Below, in pieces: positions 30,546-41,884 of a DNA stretch of 64,000 nucleotides. The stretch is from positions 485,957-549,956 of the forward strand of contig LNAC01000680.1 of assembly GCA_002007465.1 (NCBI GenBank), read 5' to 3'. The stretch comes from Ailurus styani (taxonomy: Eukaryota; Chordata; Mammalia; Carnivora; Ailuridae). A program made the position numbers and the translations under genes. The notes under the pieces are model-generated. The model did no database searches, was not told the DNA's origin, and saw only the letters and a list, made by a program, of their open reading frames with translations. The stretch's first letter is position 1, and every line of letters starts with the position of its first letter.

Positions 30546-31420
30546 AAATGTGTCCCCGGAGGGAGGGAGAGGGGGAGGCAGGGGCGGGGCTGGGCTGGTG
30601 GCAGGGAGACCTGCCTGCTTCCCAGGGTGTAGGTCTGAGGTGTCTAGGCCCCCATCATAGGTCTCCATTGGATGTCAACCCCTTCCCCGTTGTACAGGAA
30701 GGGAAACTGAGTCTTGAGTGCGGCAGAGAGCTGAAGAAGAGTGCAGCAAGACCATGGTGGTGACCTGGGGCTTCCCGGGACAGCCCCTGCCCCTCTGGAG
30801 GCCAATTCCTCATCAGCGCGCCCACTCTGGGACCCTCGGAAGGAGCTCCTGTGGCAGACCCTTCTTTCCTGACGGTGACTAGAGAGGTCCCACCAGGCCT
30901 TGTCCCAGTCCCGTGGGTGACTGAGCCCGCAGACCAGAGGGGGCCTCAGCCCCAGAGTCGGTCCTTGTCAAGGCCCCTGCTCCTCCGGGGGTCCACACCA
31001 TGGCAAGGAGGGAGGATCCTGTTCAGTTAGGACCGGGGTGGGGGGAAGGAAGGGGTATACCAGGAACTGAGTGCCAGGCCCGGACAGGATGCACACCCCC
31101 CCCTCCCAGCCCGGCTTCCCCCAAACAGGGCCCTCAGGTCCAGGGGTGGGAGGGGGCTGAGGAGGGAGGAAGTGGGGGGAGATCAGGAGGGGAGAGGTTA
31201 AAAGATCAGGAGACAGATTCTGTCTGTGGAAGCAGTGGGGATGGTGGGTGGTCAGGGGGAAGGCGGATAGTGGGAGAGGCTGGCTGGGTACCTTGGCCCT
31301 CGTCCGCATCTCTCAGGGGCGGTCCCCCCATTACTGCTCAGACAGCCCTGGTCCCCAGGAGAATTGCCGCAGCCCCGGCTCAGGGCGGGCCGCTGGGCGG
31401 GTGGGCGGCTCTCGGGGACC
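30546..31420. other. Intergenic stretch, nothing recognised
   Basis: G-rich unique sequence, no exon signals and no named repeat. Confidence 0.5.
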
Positions 31421-31520
31421 CCAGCAGAATTCTAATTTCCCATTTATCTCTGGAGCTTCTCCAGCTATATTAAAGGGGCGATGCTCTGCAGTCAGCTCCT
31501 GAGCTAATTGGATTTGGGCC
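31420..31520. promoter_or_regulatory. Candidate conserved non-coding element
   Basis: 'gaattctaatttcccatttatctc', 'agctatattaaaggggcg' and 'gagctaattggatttggg' cluster in 100 bp of non-repeat sequence (TAAT cores, GATA-like TTATCT). Weak enhancer candidate. Confidence 0.3.
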
Positions 31521-31960
31521 TCCACTCACTCCTGGGCAAGAGAGGGGGCGGGGTGGGGGGAGACACGGGCGGGACTGGGCTCAATCCTGGGGCCCTGGGG
31601 TCACAGTCCTGACTGCCACGGGGGCCTTGAACAAGCCTCGCCCCTCTCTGGACCCTTACATCCCCTCCTGATTTCCTAGGTATCAGGAACCGGACTTGAC
31701 GGCACCCTCTCCACTCCCTCCCAGCCCAGCGCAGCGAGTACTGTGTTCCACGGTACAGTTGAGTAAACTGAGGGGTGGGGACTTTCAGCAACCCCAGGGG
31801 CTAGAGAGTAGCCACAGTGAATCCTCCTAAGAGCCTGGAGTCCCATTTTTAAGAGCCTGGTTACACTCAAATAGACCCAGGGTAGAGTGAAACTTCCTGG
31901 GCCCATTTCGAAGATGGGGAAAGTGAGGTCTGTGCCACAGCTGTGTTTAGCTTTAGGATT

Positions 31961-32111
31961 TTTTTGGTGGCGGAGAGAAGAAAGAGAGAGCATTTTAAGA
32001 AGGCTCCATGCTGAGCAACGTGGAGCTCGATCTCATGACCCCTGAGATCATGACCTGAGCTGAAATCAGGACTCGGACACTTAACCGACTGAGCCACCCA
32101 GGCGCCCCTCA
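31961..32111 (-). mobile_element. Can-SINE, reverse, with 10-bp target-site duplication
   Basis: It runs from the T-rich end through 'ctgagatcatgacctgagc' to 'aaccgactgagccacccagg' and 'cgcccc'. CTTTAGGATT is duplicated at 31951-31960 and 32112-32121. The body differs from the younger copies ('aggctccatgctgagcaacg'), so it may be an older subfamily. Confidence 0.92.
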
Positions 32112-32319
32112 CTTTAGGATTATGTTCCTCTCAGGAAAGCTCCCTTCCATGGCCTCCCACCCCAGGGTCCACACACGGGCTGAGCTGGAGAGAGGGCCTC
32201 ACCTCCTGAGTGCAAACTCATTTGCAAACGAATCGCAGACACATGTCATACACAGCAGACTTCCAGAAGTAGGGGAGAGAGGTGAGAAGACCTAAGTGTG
32301 CGGGAGCCTGTTCTCGAGG

Positions 32320-32510
32320 GACGGTAAAGCCCTTTACATGCATCACCCCCATTTCCTTGTCACAACAGCCTCATGAGCCAGCGTGACCCCCACGACCATT
32401 TTATACACAAAGAAACTGGGCTCCTGGGAGGTGTGCTTTGTGCAAGGTTTCGCGGGGAGGAGTCAGGATTTGAACCCAGAACTTGAGCTCTTCACAGCAT
32501 GCTCTCTCCT
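32320..32510 (-). repeat. MIR element, reverse
   Basis: 'ccctttacatgcatcaccc', 'ttgtcacaacagcctcatgag', 'aagaaactgggctcc' and 'caggatttgaacccagaac' in order. Confidence 0.7.
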
Positions 32511-32579
32511 GCAAGAGGAAAGTCAGAACTCAGAAGTTCCAGGGACCAAGGTCCTGGAACCAGGGCCAGAGATGGTGAC

Positions 32580-32800
32580 AAGCAGTGAAAGGAGCTCTGG
32601 GCTGGGAACCGGGGGAGATCTGGGTTTAAATCTCTACTTGGCCCCAGACTCAACTGTGTGAAACCTTATTTCCCTGTTTCAGCGGCAAAGTGCAGATACT
32701 AATGGTGCCAGCCCCGTGCAGTGATTGTCATGCGGGAATGATAAATGGAGCATTAGCACAGCCCCTGACACACAGTAGGCGTTCAAGCAAGGCTATCGTT
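32580..32800 (+). repeat. MIR element
   Basis: 'gagatctgggtttaaatctc', 'aaccttatttccctgtttcagc' and 'gcccctgacacacagtaggcgttcaa' in MIR order. Confidence 0.65.
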
Positions 32801-33060
32801 GCTGTGGACAAATACACACCAGCCTCGAGGCTGCCGGAGAAGCCCGGGGAAGAGCGTGGTCTGCTCCGCAGTCTTGGAGGTTGTCAGAGCTAGAAGCGCT
32901 TCCAGAGGGGGAAACTGCGGCCCAGGCTTGCGACACGTCAGTCGCAGAGCCAGGACTCGGCCCCGAGTCCGCTGGCAGCCTCCCTCCTCCAGCCAGGGTG
33001 AGGGTTCTCCTTTTAGTCTCCTTTCACCCTGTGTGTCCGCATCTGTCTGTCCGGGCATCC

Positions 33061-33093
33061 CCCCCCCCCCCCCCGGGGGCCACCGGGGGGGGN
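33061..33093 (+). repeat. Poly-C/poly-G run with a single N
   Basis: Fourteen C bases, then G runs ending in N at 33093. Base counts here are unreliable. Confidence 0.9.
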
Positions 33094-33484
33094 CCCAAGG
33101 AGGCCAGCTGGATGGCTGACCCTGGCCGCCCTCTGTAGTCCAGCCGCTGGCAGGAACCAGCCTGAAAAAATGCAAAGAGACCCCCCTCTGGAGGCTGCTC
33201 TGCCAGTGTCCCCTGTCCAAATGCTAATTTTGCCAGGCCTTGATAAACCTTCCTGTCGCCTCCCTCCTCCTGAGACGTGGGTTTCGTCTTATTGAGAGGT
33301 GACACTTCTGCTCTTTGGTGCTGGCTGTCAATTTCAGGTAGCGCCCAGAGTAGAGATCAGTGAACGACCTGGATTGGTTAAGCGCCCTCTGCCACCCAAT
33401 CCTCTTAGACCCCGGGGGCTAGCCCACTTGAGACATCACCACCTGCCCTTCCAGGAAAGGTGTCAGGACCCCGCCCCATCGCCT

Positions 33485-33905
33485 CCCTCTCAGCATTTCA
33501 GTGCACACCTGCCTGACTCCCAGTTGCCGACACCTGTGTCTCTTACCTGCAGTTTGCCCAGCCCCCCAGAGCCACTGCAAGAGCCATGGGATAAGGTCCA
33601 GGGAGGAGCTCCTTGTTACTGACTCTTCAGAGCTAGGCTGTGAGGTCCCCAGCTCCCTCACTCTTTGGCCGGTAAATACTCTGAGGTGCGAGTTCTCCGC
33701 TGGCTCCCAGGATTCCTTGGTGGAGTCAAGGTCCAGATGTCCTTTGGGATGCTGGATTTGATTGTGCACCCCTCACTAGCTGTCTCCCTTCCCCCCTTCC
33801 TCACCGCCCTGCTGCTGCTCTCTAGGAGGACATCATCAACAAACTACTTGCCCTTGAACCCTTTCCTTTGGATCTTCTTTTGCAGGAACCCAAACTAAGA
33901 CACTC
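33485..33905 (+). repeat. MLT1-like (MaLR) solitary LTR
   Basis: The 3' end 'aaactacttgcccttgaacc...aacccaaactaagaca' matches the familiar MLT1 LTR terminus. The rest is a moderately GC-rich LTR-sized block. No internal retroviral genes are attached. The 5' boundary is approximate. Confidence 0.45.
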
Positions 33906-33964
33906 GCCAACATTTTTTAGCAACTCAAGATGTGATGCACTCTAATCAGCAATGGACATACAAT

Positions 33965-34200
33965 AGAGATCCGACATTTATCAAATGCCTACAATGCGGC
34001 AGGCCTGTGTTTCTTGCTCCTAGATCAATTTCTCATTCAAGCTGCAAGACATCTCTGGGAAGTCTTGTCCTAATTTTACAGATGAGGACACAGATGCTCA
34101 GAGAGGTGAAGTGACTTGCCCGAGGTCACAGAGCCAGCAACCGAGTCCATATCCAAACTCAGGCAGCACACTCTCTTAGCCACTTCACTCTACCTCTTCT
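33965..34200 (-). repeat. MIR element, reverse, near full length
   Basis: 'catttatcaaatgcctacaatg' at the left, 'taattttacagatgaggacac' and 'gacttgcccgaggtcacagagcc' in the middle, 'ctctcttagccacttcac' at the right. Confidence 0.7.
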
Positions 34201-34439
34201 ACATAGAGGCAGGAAATGGAGCCAGTATTCACCTCCACATGTGATCAACAGCTTGGTTGAGAAAATTACTTCTGAGGGCTTGCTCCGGAGAGGTTTCTGC
34301 AAGGTGCTAAGAACACTGCAATAAAAAGATGTCGTTCCTGCTCTAAGGGGGCTGGAGATCTGAAGGGGGAGTTAGATGCAGGGAAGTCTGTGCGGCTGGG
34401 ACCTGTCCCAGAGTGTACTGCAGCATTTTGCCTATAACG

Positions 34440-34600
34440 TCCTCCTCTTAGAATCTTGGGACATTTGAACTGGGAGGCAGGCAAGAGATTGTCTATTTCA
34501 ACACCTTTATTTTGTGGATAAGGCAACTGAGGCCCACGAGAGATAGGGACTCACCAAAATTGTACTACATGGCTAGGGCTCTTGTCTCTGAATTCTGCTG
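34440..34600. repeat. Ancient repeat remnant
   Basis: 'acacctttattttgtggataaggcaactgaggccc' resembles ancient MIR-related repeats in reverse order. Confidence 0.4.
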
Positions 34601-34764
34601 AGCATCTCCCATGCCCCCACCCGGTGCCTTAGTCTTGCCCTGCAATTCCTCAAGAGAGCCTGAGGATCCATCAGGTTTGTAAGCAATTCTCAAAACTCAG
34701 AAGCCTCAAAGTTAAAATATATATATTTTACTACATGAAATGTTTAAATTTTTGTGAGACCTAA

Positions 34765-34920
34765 GAAAAAAAAATAAATGTACAGACTTAGGGGGAAAAT
34801 ATTTGCATATAGCAGGTAAAGGGTTAATAGCCTTAATATACAAAGAGCTTTTACCAATCAATAAGGCAAAAATAAACAACCAGGGGGAAAAAGTAGAAAA
34901 AGATATGAGCCAGAGACGCC
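34765..34920 (+). repeat. Degraded L1 fragment
   Basis: 'ttaatatacaaagagcttttaccaatcaataagg' and 'aataaacaaccagggggaaaaag' resemble the 'tccaaaatatacaaagaactc...caaacaac' part of old L1 elements. No open frame. Confidence 0.4.
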
Positions 34921-35503
34921 AGTCTAAGGAGTTGATGCCAGAGCTTGGGACTTCTGAGGATCCTGAAGGTGGTAAAACTGTTATTACTTGTTAAATAAAT
35001 GCTTATTCATTATTAAAAGATCCATTTGTAGTGTGGGTCACACATTACTGCTTGTTAAACCGTTAAAATGCTGGGAGTCCTCCCAGATGCCTTATTTACA
35101 GTTATAATCGCAGAAGAAGGTGGCCAAATGCCAGAGCCACCGCCCGGTGGTGGGCCCCAATCCCTGCTCCCTCCCCCAGCCCTGTGCCTGTGGTTCCTCA
35201 GTCCCAAGCAAAATGGTCTTAGAGCCAAGTTGCCCCTGCAGTCCAGGTCAGACAGACCAAGGAGAAACAAGGCTGGGGAGTCAGGATGCCCAGGCGCAGA
35301 TCCTGGCCACCCCTCGCCTGACTGTCTTTGTGCCCTCCACCTCCGTCTCTGGACCTCAATTTTCCTGTCTATAAAATGGATGGGTTGGCATCAAGGACAT
35401 CAGGGGTGACTCCAGCACTTATGAGCTAGGTTTGGGGGTCGAGGGGGTAGATTCAGCACCTACCATCCTCCCTGTCCCCACCTCTGGGCAGCAGGGCAGC
35501 TGC

Positions 35504-35511
35504 TGACGTCA
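35504..35511. promoter_or_regulatory. Full CRE palindrome TGACGTCA
   Basis: TGACGTCA, the full CREB/ATF site, followed within 50 bp by 'aactcaattaaagagccc' and an AP-1-like TGACTCAG at about 35545. Non-repeat context. Site function is inferred. Confidence 0.35.
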
Positions 35512-35554
35512 TCAGTTAGAACTCAATTAAAGAGCCCTTTTCAGTGACTCAGGA

Positions 35555-35670
35555 CAAAGATCCCACTATACAGATGAGAAGACAGAGGCTGAGAGAAGAG
35601 CAGGGACTTGCATGAAGTGGCCCAGCACAGTCAGGACACAAGCCAGGACTCTGCATGCCTCCCCTCTCTC
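35555..35670 (-). repeat. MIR element, reverse
   Basis: 'cccactatacagatgagaagacagaggctgagag' and 'ggacttgcatgaagtggcccagc' in reverse MIR order. Confidence 0.55.
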
Positions 35671-36104
35671 CTTGAAAGGGAAGCGGTGCCCAGAGGCCGC
35701 TACAGAGCCCGCGTTCTGCAGTCACCTGCTCTGTGCCTTCTTGTCCCCATCTCCCAGTCTCCCCCTCCTCCTCCTTGATTCCGTGGAGCTCCCTCCCACT
35801 CAGGGCCATAGGCACCTTGCCCTTGCCCTTGCCCTTGGAGAGTCTGGTCAGGCCAGCAGTGGCCTCCTGGCCAGCAGACTCCCCCCATCTCAGCTCTGAA
35901 GGCAAGTCCTGCCCCGAGTGAGCACCACAAGGCCCTACACTGCCTGCAGGTGGCTATCAGCCACATGGGCCTGCAAGCCCCCTGGAGCCCTGCCCCCATC
36001 TCAGTTCTCCAGAACACCTGCTCTGTTTCATCCCGTGCTTTGGATCCTTTATCTTCATGACTCCTCTTCTGTGTGCCCGGTACTGGCAGTGAGGAGAGCA
36101 GGGG

Positions 36105-36290
36105 TGGGGGCGAGCTTCTGCCACTTGCTGAGTGACTCCAGGCAAGTCGTGTCACCTCTCTGAGTTTTTCGGTAACCAGCACAGTGGTGAGGAAACAATT
36201 AGATCATCAACCAAAGGTATGGTTAGCACAGTACCTGGGACATAGGGGGAGGTCAGTAAAGAGCAGCTGCTGTCATTACCCAAACAATGA
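36105..36290 (+). repeat. MIR element
   Basis: 'ttctgccacttgctgagtgac', 'gtcacctctctgagtttttc' and 'agcacagtacctgggacatag' in MIR order. Confidence 0.65.
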
Positions 36291-36739
36291 GATTCGAAAC
36301 TGTCCCCCTGAGGCTTCTTGGGAGGGGATCTGGCACAATGCATCTAGAAGGGACTCATTTAGGACCATCCTGGGGTGAGACCAAAAATGGCAGGCGGGAC
36401 TCAGGCAGGGACATTCAGCCCCTTCATGGGCAAGAGGCCCGCCCTCGTGGCTCCAAACGCTCACCAGGGAGATGGCCACCTCGCCAGCTCCCAGCAGGGA
36501 CCAGCCAGCCTTGGGATCTGATCCAAACTGGGGATGCCAGCGTCCAGGGTGGGTGGGAGCCTGGAGCCCGGGAAGAGGCACATGATCAATACTAAGCCAA
36601 TCTCTTACAAGATTACCCTGGCCTCTGCTATCCAGTCGTAAAGAAAATCACTCAGCACGCTAGGGAGATGTGAAAAATGCCACGGATTACAGTTTGGGAT
36701 GTTCTGAGTGAGAGTAAGTGAGTCCAGGATTGTTTCCTG

Positions 36740-36965
36740 CAGTAAATAATTCATCCACTTTAAATTTCATTTTTTCTTGCCATCGCCTTCCCGGCCTCTC
36801 CCGCCAGCTTCCTCAAGAGCTTGGTCTCTCCAAGCCTCCCACCCCACCTCCGTCCAGGGCACCCCTGCAGCCAGCGAGGAGCGTCATACACATGTTTTGA
36901 GTCTGTTAATGACACTAATCGCCTTTCACTGCTAATTAGTAACGCTGCCAAGAAAAACTTCTTTG
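36740..36965. promoter_or_regulatory. Candidate conserved non-coding element
   Basis: Two AT-rich blocks: 'taattcatccactttaaatttc' and, 150 bp on, 'ctgttaatgacactaatcgcc' with 'cactgctaattagtaacgc'. The CTAATTAG palindrome is a classic paired homeodomain core. No repeat recognised. Confidence 0.35.
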
Positions 36966-37499
36966 TTACCAAGGCTGAGGACCGCCCCGGCAGGAAGGCC
37001 TACTTGGGGCAGCCACGGGAAAAGCTGTAGTTACCCTGGGGAACCGGGCAGAGCTGGGAGCGGTGTATGGAACCACGAAGGTTCAGTGGGCTGGACGGAG
37101 GGTGGTCTGGCCGGGGACAGCTCCTACCATGGAGCTCCCTGTCCTCGGCCTCATCTTCTGCATCATTCAGAGGTGACAGCTTGAGGGGGGAGGGGTGGGA
37201 GCTGGGACCAAGCCAGGAGGCAGGGAAAGAGATCTGGCCAGCGATGGCCCCTCCACCACCAGTGTGGTCCCTTCAGGGTCCCAAGTCGAAAGCATGGATC
37301 CACTCCAACCTAAGAGTCAATTCTGAGACCCAGGCCACCAGAAGCAGCTGATGACAGGTACCTACGTGGAATCTCTTTGCACCCCAGCAGCAGATGGTCC
37401 CTCGACAAGTAGGCTCTGGAGAGGTGCTAGGCACCCAGAGGCACATCAAACTCTGCCCTGATCTCCAGAAATCCGTGCCTGGTGCGAGATGAATGACGG

Positions 37500-37770
37500 C
37501 CGACATCTGTTGGGCACTTCCTATGGCACGGCGCCAACAACTCACGCACAGTGATCGATTCCCCCCAACAACCCGGTGAGGTATGTGCTTTCTCAGTGGA
37601 AGGTTGGCTTTTAAAGTTTTTACATTTTTTGATAAGGACTCTTCTTATCTCCATTTTACAGATGAGAAATCCGAGGCAGAGAAAGATCCAGTAGCGTGTC
37701 CATAGTCCCCACAGGGCAGAACCAGGCTGTAAACTCAGGAAGCCTGGGTCCAAAGCCCGCATGTTTTAAC
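37500..37770 (-). repeat. MIR element, reverse, near full length
   Basis: 'catctgttgggcacttcc', 'aacaacccggtgaggtatgtg', 'ctccattttacagatgagaaatcc' and 'cgcatgttttaaccac' in order, with a short insertion in the middle. Confidence 0.65.
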
Positions 37771-37789
37771 CACAAAACCTTTAACAGAG

Positions 37790-38280
37790 AAGTGAGGGCA
37801 GTTTTAATTCGGTGTGGGCCATGCTAGAATTGGGTACGTTTGTGGGCCACTCGAGGACAGAGAAATCATGTCATGCCTTGGGTGATCAGCACAAGATTCC
37901 AGAAGGAGGTGGGGTCTGAGAGAGCCTTGAGGACTGCATAGGGGTTAGTTTGGGGCAGGGCAGGGGGCGGGCAAGTAGGAGGTAGAAAGGAATTCTAAAA
38001 AGATAGGGCATTTTGAGCAAAGCACAGAGGTAAGGGTAGGACTCAAGTGGTCTAGTGATGCCTGAGGGTAAGCTGTAGATGGGGGGCTGGGAGAGACCAA
38101 GCTGGGGAGACAGGAGGGGCTGGAGGTTATGCCGGGGCCATGGGGAACCACAGCAGAGCAGCACAGAGGACCTGCCCTAGGAAGCTCCCTCCCTCTACCA
38201 CTACCGGTTGAACACAGACATGGGAGACTGGTGGTAGGTCAGGAAAGCGCTGAGGCAGAAGTCCAAGAGGGCCCAGCAGA
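37790..38280. repeat. Ancient interspersed repeat, family not named
   Basis: G-rich text with 'tgagcaaagcacagaggtaag' and 'cagaagtccaagaggg' like the segments at 57850-58330. Weak. Confidence 0.3.
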
Positions 38281-38859
38281 CAGGAGGCCAGGCTGCATTC
38301 TCCCAGGCACAGGGGTGCTGCTCAGGCCCCTTGAGGTGGAGACGTGGCCTGCTGATTCAGACCCAGCTCAGGCCGTAGGGGGCCCAGCCCCTAGGAGCTG
38401 ATCAGGCCAGAAGGGCCCAAGCCTCAGAAGCCCGCTGGCCAACCACACCTCAAATCCCCCCATCCCAGCTTCACTCCCTTGAGTAAAGCGATGCCCAATT
38501 CTCTGATGGGGAGATCCTAGGATGCCCTGAACTCCTCTAACACAGCATTGAAGATGCAAGCAGGCAGAATACATTGTTTCCTCCTCTGTGGTCCCAGAGT
38601 ACTTTGTATATTTGCACAGCTCTGATGATCCTGGAGTGAGGTGTTCTGTTTGTTTGTTTTAGGCTATTGTTTTATTTTGTTTTTCAGTCGGCCTGCTGCA
38701 TTAGCCTGGGAGCTCCTGGAGGGCCAAGGCCACAAGAGATCCTTTTGTGTGACTGTGCTTCTGCAAATGAGGACAGTTTTTCATCAGTGCATTTTTTAAA
38801 GTGTGTCTCCCATTCTAGACTGTGAGTGGTCTGCGAGAGTCTCTTGTCCTTATTTTATC

Positions 38860-39110
38860 TTATCTTATTTTATTGATCATATAGTAACAATGACCTTTTT
38901 TTGGTGCTCAGCTCTATAAATTTCAGCACATATATATAGACTCATGTAATCACCATCTGAATGCACTTTGAGTTCACAGAAATGCTATTACGCTAAAGAG
39001 CCCTATCCGTTTCTTACTCTTTTCATTTCGTGTTTTAAAGACCCATCCGCATTTGGTGCTGTGTCCATGTCTGTGGTACCAACAGCTGTCCAGACCTCAT
39101 AGTGCATCCC
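38860..39110. repeat. Possible L1 3' fragment
   Basis: 'ttattttattgatcatatagtaac', 'ctataaatttcagcacatat' and 'atgtaatcaccatctgaatgc' resemble old L1 3' sequence. Low certainty. Confidence 0.35.
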
Positions 39111-39594
39111 CTTGTCTTCCTGGCCCCTCTGCCAGAGAGGGGACCAGGGCTGCCTCCAGCTCCCCTGACCACAGAAAACTTTGGGATGACTAACCCCCAG
39201 ACTTGACCCCCATGGACATACCAAGGATTTCCCTGAGATTTATACTGAATCCCTGGGTCCTAAGGTCAGTGTATAAATAATGATCTCTGAATCCCACAAC
39301 ACTCAGGTCACTCACAATGATGTCCCAGCCCATCTTATGAGATGACAGGCCATAGAGAGCTGGTATGCACCAATAGGGCTGTTCCAAGTGTTAAAATGTT
39401 GACACTTTTCCACTCTGGTGGATAAAGAGCTACTTCCCTATCTTCTGAGTCTCCCAAAGTCTCAGCCCACCTCCTTAACCCCCAGGTCCTCCTGGGGCTC
39501 CTGGCTTTTCCTAGGACCCAGCAAGTTATGGGTTACACCTACTCCAGTTCCTGTCATCCACTCCCAACTGGTACATATTTTGAATATCATTCTT

Positions 39595-39706
39595 TTTTTT
39601 AACGATTTTATTTTTAAGTAATCTCTACACCCAACATGGGGGCTCAAACTTACAACTCCAAGGTCAGGAGTCATATGCTCTACCGACCAAGTCGGTCAAG
39701 TGCCCC
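39595..39706 (-). mobile_element. Short tRNA-derived carnivore SINE, reverse, 14-bp target-site duplication
   Basis: It reads in complement from 'cgattttatttttaagtaatc' through 'gtcaggagtcatatgctctac' to 'gtcaagtgcccc'. TGAATATCATTCTT is repeated perfectly at 39581-39594 and 39707-39720. The same short type is at 2316-2412. Confidence 0.93.
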
Positions 39707-39859
39707 TGAATATCATTCTTATCCATAACCCTGTATAGGGAAAGAGCCAGAGATGGGCCCAGAGGTTGAAGTTCAAGTCCTCTCCAGCCAGTCTCTGGCA
39801 AGCCCCCTCTTCTTATTGGATTCCCACAAGTTCTGGGCTTGCTGTGCTGCCCCGAAAAT

Positions 39860-40000
39860 ATGTCTACAGAATCCTCACAGCCACCCTGAGAACTAGGAGT
39901 GGTTCTGCCCATTTGACAGATGAAAAAGCTGAGGCCCAGAGAGTGCAAGTGACTTGCCCAAGGTCACAGCGAGTGGTGGGGGGCAGAGCTGGGACCCAAG
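39860..40000 (-). repeat. MIR element, reverse
   Basis: 'tgcccatttgacagatgaaaaagctgaggcccagagag' and 'gacttgcccaaggtcacagcg' are the reverse MIR core. Confidence 0.7.
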
Positions 40001-40164
40001 AGCCCTTGAAGATGGAGATAGGCCCCAGTGCACTCCTGCTTTGAGGGGTCTCTCTTTACTCCACGCCACACCACGTGCAGGAGGAAAAGGCACTAAACTC
40101 CACCTCGCTCATCTCCAATGCATGAGTACAGGAGAGGTGAGCCCAGCAGCAGTTGACCAATTGG

Positions 40165-40240
40165 CACAATGCTAGGTTTTGTAGACATTTAATTAAACAC
40201 TCGTTAATTTCAATTTTGCGGTTTTCCTTTTGTATTTTGG
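40165..40240. promoter_or_regulatory. Possible conserved non-coding element
   Basis: 'agacatttaattaaacactcg' and 'gttaatttcaattttgcgg' provide TTAATTAA and TTAATTTC homeodomain-type sites. Short and of uncertain significance. Confidence 0.25.
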
Positions 40241-40744
40241 AGCTAATCTTTTTTTTTTTTTTCCTTTCACATCTCAAACTTGTCTTTAAGCCCTTGACAA
40301 GAAGATCAAGGGCCCTTCTGAATGCCTGCATGTCACACGTGGGACTGGGGCCTGCCAGTGACTGGGTCCAAGTCCATCCCTCCGGCTCAAGGGTGGAGCC
40401 TTGGTAGACCCTCCTGGCTTCAGTCGATTTGGGGGCAAGGAGGACACAGGGGTCAGGATACCTGGGATTCTGCCCTCAAGGAGCCCCAGTGCTGCCCCTG
40501 AAACTCAACATTTCTGAAAGCCAACTTTCCTTAGCCTGAGGAGGGTCTCCTGCTCAGGTGGTGGCCGGGGCTCTGAGCATAGTGATGCATCGTGATTCTA
40601 GAACACTAGCACTTGGGGCAGGGGTGGGGGACTCCTGGTGGAGGCTAGACATTATCCATAGTTTGTTTTTAAAAGGTAGAGAGGAGCAAGGAAGGAAGAG
40701 GGGCATTCCAGGCTTAGAGCTCTGGTCCGGATTAATAACAGTGT

Positions 40745-40830
40745 CAAGCGACATCTATTGGGCACCTACTGGGTGCCAGGCACTGCACTACTCCCATCTT
40801 ATTTCCTTTTCGTGACATCTGTGGGGTGCA
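40745..40830 (-). repeat. MIR fragment, reverse
   Basis: 'acatctattgggcacctactgggtgccaggcactgcac' is the reversed MIR 3' end. Confidence 0.6.
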
Positions 40831-41084
40831 GGCAGGGCAGTTCGGCAACATATTTAATACCCAGCACAGCGCGTGTGGTTATACCAGAACATTCACCCCT
40901 GATACAGAAGCAGGTCCTCGAGGCCCCCAGAGGACTTGACCTTTGGTTTTTGGATCACAGGGAGCGGAGGTGCCCCTTCGGGGGGACCGGAGTCAGAGCA
41001 GGGAAGAGCGCTGGGCCCATCAGCTACTTGCTGAGCAGGATGGGAGGACTGCAATATTTGCGCAAGGTCGGCTGAACCTCGCTT

Positions 41085-41190
41085 CAGGTTCCAGGCACAT
41101 TTTTATGCCCATTTTGCAGTCAAGGAGACTGAGGTTCAGGGAGGAGCCCTGACTTGCCACCTCCAGTCAGGAGGGGCTTCCTGTATTCGG
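41085..41190 (-). repeat. MIR fragment, reverse
   Basis: 'tgcccattttgcagtcaaggagactgaggttcagggagg' and 'cctgacttgccacctcc' form the reversed MIR core. Confidence 0.6.
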
Positions 41191-41884
41191 ACCCAGGTCT
41201 GGCTCACTCCACGCTCATACCTTTAATCACTGGACTCCTGAGGTTTAACTACTTCGTCCCAAGCCCGGGAACTCTCATGCTGGCTCTTTTGTCTTCCCCC
41301 CAAAGGCCGGATGTCTCCAGCTCAAAGGCGGGGGAAGGGAAGGGTTAATTGGGCCACAGCCCAGGGCAGGCATGGTAGGCATGGCAGGCTCTCAGGCCTG
41401 GAAGCCGCTGGCACCTGCCCGGTCTTTCATCTCCACGGGCTCCAGGTGAGAGAAGCGGGAGCCAGGCCCACCAGGGACCCAGCAGCGTGGCTTGCCTTTG
41501 ATTCCTGTCGAGGCTGTGCGCTCTGAGCCCAGAATCAAAAGCAGGCAGCAGGGCCCTTGCTCCAGGGCCCCCACGATGGCCGCCTCAGGCCGCCCCCTCC
41601 TACCTGCTGTGCCTGGGCCTCTGCCGGGGGTCCCCTCCAGCCAGATTCTCGGGGACCAGCCGGAGCAGGAGAGGCGCTGCTGGGGGCCCTGGAACACAGG
41701 AGAGAAGGGAGAAGAGCATAGGGCCAGGGCACCAGCACCAGGGCTCAGACCCCGGACAGGCTGGGGTGGGGCAGCAGGGGGTGCCCAAAAAGCAAAGAGC
41801 TTGAACTTGGCCTTTCCCTGCGGTGGCCACTGCCTCCTGGGGCGCAGGTCTCAAGGTGAGCGCTGCAGGGGGCCGGTGAGAAAA

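Noticed and set aside
33485..33905. Possible endogenous retrovirus genes
   Set aside because: Only a solitary MLT1-like LTR is suggested; no gag, pol or env frames are present anywhere in the window.
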